A stretch of DNA of 64,000 nucleotides, taken from assembly GCF_000471905.2 (NCBI RefSeq), contig NW_006496628.1, positions 1,946,654 through 2,010,653 on the forward strand, in the 5' to 3' direction. Position 1 is the stretch's first letter. Every line of letters begins with the position of its first letter. The notes beneath the pieces are model-generated. The model worked only from the letters and a program-made list of their open reading frames with translations, was not told where the DNA came from and did not search any database. The position numbers and the translations under genes were made by a program. This DNA comes from Amborella trichopoda (lineage: Eukaryota > Streptophyta > Magnoliopsida > Amborellales > Amborellaceae). Positions 57,801-64,000 of the stretch are shown in pieces.

Positions 57801-59010
57801 CTAAGAAAATGTACCCCCTGCAAGCATAAACACATATCTAGATGTAAACTTCGCATCATCTGGATCCACGAGATAGCTAGCATCTAAATATCCTTCTATT
57901 GCTATCTCAGTTCCCCCTTTGTATGTAAGCGCATAGTTCATGGTTCCTTTTAAATATCTGAAGATTCTCTTGACTACTTTCCAATGCTCCTCTCTACTAT
58001 TGCTTTGTAATCGGCTGATCAAGCTCATGACGAAAGACAAGTCTGGCCTTGTTCCCGTCATGACATATATAAGGGACCCAACTGCGCTCCTATAAGGCAC
58101 TTTCTCCATGATTTTAATAACCATATCTTAGGTAGGACACATTTTATTACTTAGCTTTATTTTTTTGTCTATTGGGCTTGACATTGGCTTACACATACTC
58201 ATATTAAACTTTTCTAGTATCCTCTTGCAGTAAGGTGTTTGAGAAAATTGGATAGTTTTCTCTCTTCTGTTTCTTATTATCTTGATGCCCAACATATATG
58301 AAGCTTCTCCAAGATCCTACATATCGAAGTATTGTGCAAGGAAAGTTTTTGTCTCTACTACTAGGATAATCGAGCTATTAACAATTAGCATATCATCCAC
58401 ATATAAGGAAATAAAGACCACATCACTCCCACTGACTTTTTGATAGATACAGTGGTCCTCATTATTTGTAGAGAACTCTGCAAGACCCAGGGTCTCTTGA
58501 AATTTCATGTACTAATGACGTGATGCTTGTTTTAAGACATATAGGATTTATTTAGTTTACACACTAGGTTCTCCTTCCATTTTTTCTCAGATCCCTTGGG
58601 TTGGATTATGTAAATTTCTTCTTCTAAACCATCATTTAGAAGGCTGTTTTGATATCTATTTGATGAAATTCAAAATCAAAATGGGCTGTTATGGCTATAA
58701 GGATTCGGATAGATGAGAATTTGACAATAGGATAAAAGGTCTCTTCATAATCTATCTCTTCTTTTTAGGTAAAACCCTTTGCAGCCAGCCTAGCTTTGTA
58801 TTTTTCTATTTTCCTTTCTGAGTTTAATTTTTTCTTGAAAAATCCACTTACAACCAATGACTTTTTGTTTCTAAGGTAGAGGTATTAATTTTCATACATG
58901 GCTTTGGTTAATGGAAACATACTCATCTTTCATGGCTTCTACCCAGTATTTCTTTTCAGGACATGCAAGGCTTCATGGTAAGTTTTAGGTTCAAAATCCG
59001 GATTTTCCCC
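57801..59010 (-). pseudogene. Copia element E reverse transcriptase
   Basis: Minus strand: FFKKKLNSERKIEKYKARL, AAKGFT and IDYEETFYPIVKFSSIR (about 58835-58710), then FHQIDIKTAF. The catalytic box SLYVDDML lies in frame 58508-58317 (about 58403-58392). The connection region, SAVGSLIYVMTGTRPDLSF and RIFRYLKGTMNYAL, lies at 58124-57801. It copies RNA to cDNA in intact elements. At least five stops or shifts are present. Confidence 0.85.
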
Positions 59011-59206
59011 AATTCTATCAAAATGTTCCCCTAGGTAGACAAAATGTTTTACGGAATGGGAGGTCTACTAATTGGTTACTTCGTCTAGGTTCGAGTTCAG
59101 GTCCTTTTTTTTTAGAGGGTTTAAGTATGGGCTCAAGTTTATTGGAAGTTTCAGATTCGGGTTCTCGAAGCATAGCCTTATCTCTTGCCTCCTTAAAGAA
59201 GTCAGC

Positions 59207-60060
59207 TTATTTTTTTCTCACTCTTGTTTCAAGAAATTTTTCTTTGAAGGAGTGAGCAACGTGGCTCTCAATGACCACCTCTGTTTCAAGACTGTAGAAT
59301 CGATACCCCTTACCATGGTCTGGGTAGCTAATGAAAATAGTTTTGACACTTTTGAGTTGAAGTTTGGTCCTATTTTGGTGTGAGATAAGGACATGGGTTG
59401 AGCAACCCCAAACTTTTAGGTGATCAAGGAAGGGAGCACGACCTGTAAATATTTCATGAGGAATAAGTAGGGCAGCTTTTGTAGTAGTACGATTAAAGAT
59501 ATAACATGTTGTTAAGATGGCTTCTCCTAAAAAATCTAAGGAAAGACTAGCATGCCCCATAACACTCTTTACCATTTCAACCAAGGTCCTACTCCGTCTC
59601 TCGGTTACACCATTTTGTTTGGAAGTATAAGGCATGTTGTACTGATGGATGCTTTCATTTTCAACACAGAGTTCTTTGAAAAGTTCAGAGGAATATTCCC
59701 CCCTCTATCTGTCCTAAGGACTTTGATTTTCAAGTTGGTTTGATTCTCTACCTCGGCTTTATATTCTTTGAATTTTTCTAATCCTTTAAATTGTGTGAAT
59801 AAGATATACATGGCTATATCGCGAGTGGCCATCTATAAAAGTGATGTAATATTGCTTATCGCTTTTGGTAGTCACATTCATAGGTTCACATGTCACTGTA
59901 ACTGATTTCTAAAACGTTAGTAGCTCTTTTTGCCCTGGTGGTATTTTTTCTTATTTAATTTTCCTTGCACACAAGACTCACACACTTTCGATATATCTCC
60001 CTTATAATTTTGAAGAATGCCGTCCTTTTTCAATTTTTCCATTCTTTTGAAGTTAATGTG
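59207..60060 (-). pseudogene. Copia element E integrase
   Basis: GAG-pre-integrase/zinc domain in frame 60138-59917 (MLPYGILGHINFKRMEKL, VCESCVQGK). Core pieces follow in 59832-59605 (KVLRTDRGG) and in 59635-59207 (PYTSKQNGVTERRSRTLVEM, HLKVWGC). D and E catalytic positions are recognisable, but the core is split by a frameshift near 59640 and a stop region near 59830-59917. Confidence 0.85.
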
Positions 60061-60723
60061 TCCTAATATGCCATAGGGTAGCATCATGTGTACGACGTCC
60101 CTTGCAATTGTTGTTAGTGCTTGCCTTAAGTTCCTCATTTCTTCTTCTCATCTGATTGTCGTGATGCTCATCTAGCTTTGGTGCTTTCTTTCTGGCCGAA
60201 AGTGGGGCCACAAAAGTCTCCCATGAGTTAGGAAATGAATTCACGAGATGAATCACTTGTATGTGTTCAGTTGGTTTCATACCGATGCCTTCCATCTCTC
60301 TGACTAGTGCACGAAAGATATGCACATGATCTGTGAACTTAATACCCTCTGCCATCTTTAATTCATTATACGTTTTCATAGCTATGACTTGCTTTATGAG
60401 AGAGAGATCATCATACTCTCTCTCAAGTCTATCAAAGATTTCTCTTACAGCATAAATTGACTCATACGTAGAAGCATGCGAGTTAGTCATGGCGCACAAG
60501 GGAATGTTCTTACATTTCAAGGTCCTCATCTTCCAAGTGGCATACTCATCTTTGATTGCTTGAGATGAGTCGTCACTTGGACGATAAGTACGACGGTTAT
60601 AGAGCATCTCATGCAAGTTTTCTTTATAATATATACATTGAATATTTCTTCTCTAGGGGGCATAATTTGTCCCATTGAACCTTTTGTTTTCAGGATCTTA
60701 AAGATGAATGTATGAGCAGCCAT
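60053..60723 (-). pseudogene. gag: Copia element E gag
   Basis: The start frame MAAHTFIFKILKTKGSMGQI (60723) and the overlapping 187-codon frame 60616-60053 hold a copia-type gag: WKMRTLKCKNIPLCAM, FDRLEREYDD, LVREMEGIGM and NSFPNSWETFV. The zinc knuckle is not legible. A frameshift near 60600 separates the start from the body. Confidence 0.75.
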
Positions 60724-60780
60724 ATATTTTTATTCTCAAGCAAAATTAGAAAAGACTTATTAATGGCAATCAAGTAACTA

Positions 60781-60794
60781 TGTTTTGATACCAA
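60781..60794 (-). promoter_or_regulatory. Primer-binding site of element E
   Basis: The minus strand reads TTGGTATCAAAACA directly inside the LTR end at 60795. It is a variant of the initiator tRNA-Met site TGGTATCAGAGC. Confidence 0.6.
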
Positions 60795-61815
60795 TGAAAG
60801 AAAGACCAATGCAATCTTTTATATGAAATAATAATTTTATTGTTATTATTTTTTCCACCCTTTTTGTTTTGGCAAAAATATCACTTACAAGTGGCCTTAT
60901 TATAATAACATATAATTCAAACTAAAATCAACAAAACAATAAACCAAGATCTTGAAACTTGTTGCCATTGAAATAACTATGTATTATGCTTGAGAATATA
61001 AAGATAAGATCGCAAGAAATAAAAGTGAAGAGTACTGAAGATTACCTCAACAGGGCTTATTACACCCCACACCGAGTCACCACCATTTGATGGCGCGGGA
61101 TCAACGATCTAGCTTCAATCTCAACCGAGAAAGCAAGTTTAGGCCAAACTATTTTGTGGAACCCTTTCAGAACTCATCAAACCTTGATCCTAACCCCATG
61201 ACTTATTTTGGCATATCTCATACTACCCAACCCTTAGGGTTAATGAGATGAGAGAGAGTGGGGTAAACCCTACGGTTGGGGTGTGCCCCCCTCTATGAGC
61301 TAGGAGAGAGAAAAGCTAAAAGAGGGAGGAGATAGAGTGGGGCGTGCCCCTTAGAGAGAGAGAAGAGAGATGTGTAGAGAATAGGGGGTATACCCTTAAT
61401 TATAGTAAAAATTTGGGTTTAGGGTTTCTTAGTGTTTCTCATAGTTTGCCTCTTAAGTGAGATTGAACATGGACCGTCGATCAATGGTGACTTGTGGGGT
61501 GAGAGATATGAGCCATCCATTCCATAGATAGGCCATCAACATTATGGAAGGTGCATAAATTCTTATCCACATTTCCTAAACCATTTCTTATCAATAAAAA
61601 TTAAGTCAAATTAATTTCAATCAAATATTGTGCATTCCATAAAATAGTACAAGCCTGCGCATATTTTTCATAAAATCTTTCAAAATATATCAAGTCAATA
61701 TTTAGTCAATATATTCTCAACCACAAGACAATCTTCGACCACAAGTCAAGATTGACTCTTTCCAAAAAACAAGGAGTATCCAAAGAGGGTGGGGTCGTGG
61801 GCCCCACCTTGAGCG
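60795..61815 (-). repeat. 5' LTR of copia element E (inner, conserved part)
   Basis: Collinear with 44103-45494. The outer boundary was not determined, because similarity ends near 61815 at the start of a CT-rich tract. Confidence 0.7.
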
Positions 61816-62370
61816 GTGGCCTCAGCCGTCGTCTCGCACTCCTCCCCTTCTCTCACATTCTCTCTCTCCCTTCTCTTCTCTTTATCTCCCTTCCTCTCTC
61901 CCTCTCTTTCTTTATCTACCTCCCCTCCTCTCTCTCCCTCTATTTCTCTCAACCCTCCTTCCTCACTCTCTTCTCTCTATCTGCTCTACCCTTCTCGCTC
62001 TCTATTTTCTCTTTTTCCTTCCTTATCTACTCTATCTCTTCTCCCCCATTCTCCCTCTCTATCTCTGTCTATCTTTTCTTTATCTTCTCTCTTCTTTCTT
62101 TATCTTTTTCTCACCTTCTGTCTCACTTATGTCGATCTGCTCTCTCTTCCTATCTTTCCTTCTCTTTCCCCCTCTCTCTTTCTACGTTCTCTCTTCTTCT
62201 GTCTTCTCTCTTCTTCCTCTAACTCTATATATCTTCCCTCTCTTTCTCTCTCTTCTCTTCCACTATCTCCCTCTATTTCTCTCCCCTATTCTCTCTACCT
62301 CTCCTTTTTTTCTCTTCTTCTTCATCCCTCTAATTTCTCTCTCCTCTCACTTCTCTCAATACTTAAAAAA
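61816..62370. repeat. Long polypyrimidine (CT-rich) tract
   Basis: About 550 bp of almost pure C/T on the plus strand (ctctctccc, cttctctc and similar). Frames across it are Ser/Leu/Phe/Pro repeats only. It may be an expansion inside the LTR or at its outer edge. Confidence 0.85.
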
Positions 62371-62861
62371 TAGCGACTCCTTCGTTAAGGAGACACCGTA
62401 AGGCTATCAAATTGGCACGGGCTTTACGATACCATCTCCCCCATTTTATTCTCCTTCGAGTATACAAGTATTTGTATGCTCACTCAAGGACAAGTTAGGG
62501 TCTCCTAACCCACTTGTCTGGATATTTTATGTGTGTGTATGTATTTGCATGAAGGAATCAAGGAAGTTAAGGGAGGCGAGTTCGAACCAGTCTCAGAGTT
62601 GGGAGGCTTCTTTGTGATCGAAGAGGGCACCCATGTGAGCTAGACCGAGTGTGTCACGGACTCAAGTGAGGTAGGTCTCACCTGATGACCTTAATTCCTA
62701 TCTCACTAGTTGGTACCCTACCCGCATCCATGCACGTACTCACGCTACGCGTGTTATGGTTCCCGAGAGAGCGGTCTCCGGTCCCCGGGGCTCTGACAAA
62801 TCCAGTCCCTGTCAACCTGATCTTCCCGACCCAACCGGCAAGATCGAGGCCCCCAACCACT
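62371..62861. other. Unassigned sequence
   Basis: No gene or repeat was recognised. It separates the CT tract from a C-family fragment. Confidence 0.35.
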
Positions 62862-64000
62862 CCCTTTCAAATAAGCCAAGTGGGGCATCCATGCTCTGCT
62901 TAGGCATCCTACTCCATGGTATTGACAACCTAAGGAGTTTAAAAAAAATAAAAAATGGGCTTAGCCAACCCAACAAGAGATTGAAGGATTAGGAATCTCA
63001 GAGTGACTCCGAGTCTGAAAATCAAAGCTTGAGTGAAGCAGTCCAAAGAGGAAATATTCTATAACAATTCGACACCCTTTGTCAAGGAAGTATCATATAC
63101 CAACTAGGGGCAAGGAAAATCTAAGGATAACCAAGACTAGGATCTCCTTTCCACTTGGAAGAATGAAGGATGATCGAGTTCTTATCTGTTTTTGTTTTAG
63201 GACGAAGTGCCACAAGAAGGAAAAAATGCCACCGACTCTTCTCCTCCTCATTTATTTCCGCCTTCTTTAAAAGAAAAAAAAAAATCCCCTGAGATGACGA
63301 AAAGAATCTCGGGCATTGAAAAACAAAGCCACTAGGGTCAACACCTGAAAGGGAACCTAGAGGCAAAGAAAAAAAATTTTTTGCCGGGCTAAAAATTCGA
63401 AAGGAACCCCGAGCGTTGGAAAAAAGGCGATCGGGTTGAATACCCAAAAGGGAATCCGGGGCGATAGAAAAATATAACTTATCTATCTTTTAATCACTTC
63501 TCCAAAATCTCAAGAAATTCTTCTCTTCTCAAATTAGAATGGTGTCAGTAAGCGAAGGAAGGCATCAGTTCAAGTAAAACGTGAAGAGGCTCGACTATCT
63601 GAACTTTAAAAGAGTGGTAGTGGAGGAACATAATTGGAAAGTCCAAGGATATTCTAAGCACTCTATCCCATATTATCCAAGACACCGGTTTTCTCGGAAA
63701 AACAAGAAAAAGTCTTCCATGAATTGTGACATAAGAGCCAAGATTGGAAAATGATGAAGTACTTAGTGATTCCTCCACGGTAGCATGAGCTTAAACTTCT
63801 TACCAAAACTTGTTTTTCAAACATTTTCATCCATCTTCAAAATTTCCCCTATATGTCTCGTGAGTTTTCAAAAACCTTAATTTATTTGGTTAAAATGTAG
63901 CTCAAAACTCTGTTTCTGTTTCAAAATTCAATCTATTTTCAAAACTTTCTTAAATGTATTACAAAAATGAAGGAGTTTTATGGAGGGTTGAATATGATGT
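62862..64000 (+). mobile_element. 3' part of a third C/B-family gypsy element, truncated by window
   Basis: Starts at 'actccctttcaaataagcca' and is collinear with 10515-11740 of element C: the 'gacaacctaaggagttt' block, the 'ccaactaggggcaaggaaaatctaagg' block, the tail repeats at 63285-63470, and the end 'gtagcatgagc.taaact'. The gag, extension and LTR are not in the window. Confidence 0.8.

Larger units (their letters stand above)
44103..62370 (-). mobile_element. Ty1/copia LTR retrotransposon E (interrupted by gypsy element B)
   Basis: Read on the minus strand: a 5' LTR whose inner end is at 60795, a primer-site variant (ttggtatcaaaaca, 60781-60794), gag (60723-60053), integrase, RT and RNase H down to about 57440, then a 3' LTR whose outer end is at 44103. 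Both LTR copies end TGAAAGAAAGACC (in plus orientation) and align for about 1 kb (44103 to about 45494, and 60795 to about 61815). Gypsy element B interrupts the interval at 46292-57285. The outer limit of the 5' LTR is unclear: the copies diverge after 'gtgggccccacctt' and one then has a long CT-rich tract. Confidence 0.75.

Noticed and set aside
61746..62401. Several 90-185 residue frames rich in Ser/Leu/Phe or Arg/Glu
   Set aside because: They are produced by the CT-rich tract; no stop codons occur in such low-complexity DNA.
62560..62640. tRNA-like B box (gagttcgaacc)
   Set aside because: No A box or cloverleaf could be built around it.

Overview
This is nuclear DNA from a flowering plant. 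It is AT-rich with long noncoding stretches. It holds Ty3/gypsy, Ty1/copia, TRIM-like, LINE (L1-type), hAT-like and other MITE remnants, plus one recognisable host gene with plant-style splice sites, a GA-rich 5' leader and a mitochondrial product. I cannot name the species. The very long TE-filled intron suggests a genome that tolerates large introns. Almost every open frame in the window is a decayed transposon fragment or chance. A 431-base assembly gap lies at 44328-44758.

Layout. 1-6919: minus-strand Ty3/gypsy element (A), cut by the window edge, with its 5' LTR at 5833-6919, a repeat-rich leader, a broken gag, and a second, different gag at the very edge. 6920-7990: minus-strand integrase fragment (D) that A interrupts. 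8000-13613: plus-strand gypsy element (C) with gag, a proline-rich extension, a 3' tail and an LTR. This LTR abuts an inverted LTR copy (13615-14876) to form a 2.6 kb palindrome. 14877-23400: mostly unassigned DNA with MITEs, a LINE RNase H tail and a (TTA)n tract.

23456-36404: the host gene. It has two coding exons (73 and 221 nt) encoding a 97-residue protein with a mitochondrial presequence and one membrane helix, resembling a small cytochrome c oxidase subunit (7c-like). Its 12,655 bp GC-AG intron contains a LINE reverse transcriptase relic and a TRIM-type LTR array arranged as a large inverted repeat. A MITE ends 185 bp upstream of the start codon and a perfect 17 bp stem-loop lies just after the stop codon.

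37000-41850: LINE relics, including an internally deleted L1 with endonuclease, RT C-terminus, zinc-binding domain, RNase H and poly(A), with a copia LTR fragment between them. 42773-43281: a long-TIR MITE. 44103 to about 62370: a minus-strand Ty1/copia element (E) into which an 11 kb gypsy element (B, 46292-57285) has inserted, with a perfect 5-bp target duplication AGTAT. B carries gag and the same proline-rich extension as C but no detectable pol. 62862-64000: 3' part of a third member of the C/B family.

How the parts relate. A, B and C share a gag type. A and B share LTR ends and leader repeats, while B, C and the last fragment share the extension and/or 3' tail. The intact B (TSD, two LTRs, PBS, PPT, no pol) suggests a gag-bearing non-autonomous family mobilised in trans. 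The least familiar feature is the extension's repeated EILRGPPGPPS...DFL..PP.WDE module.
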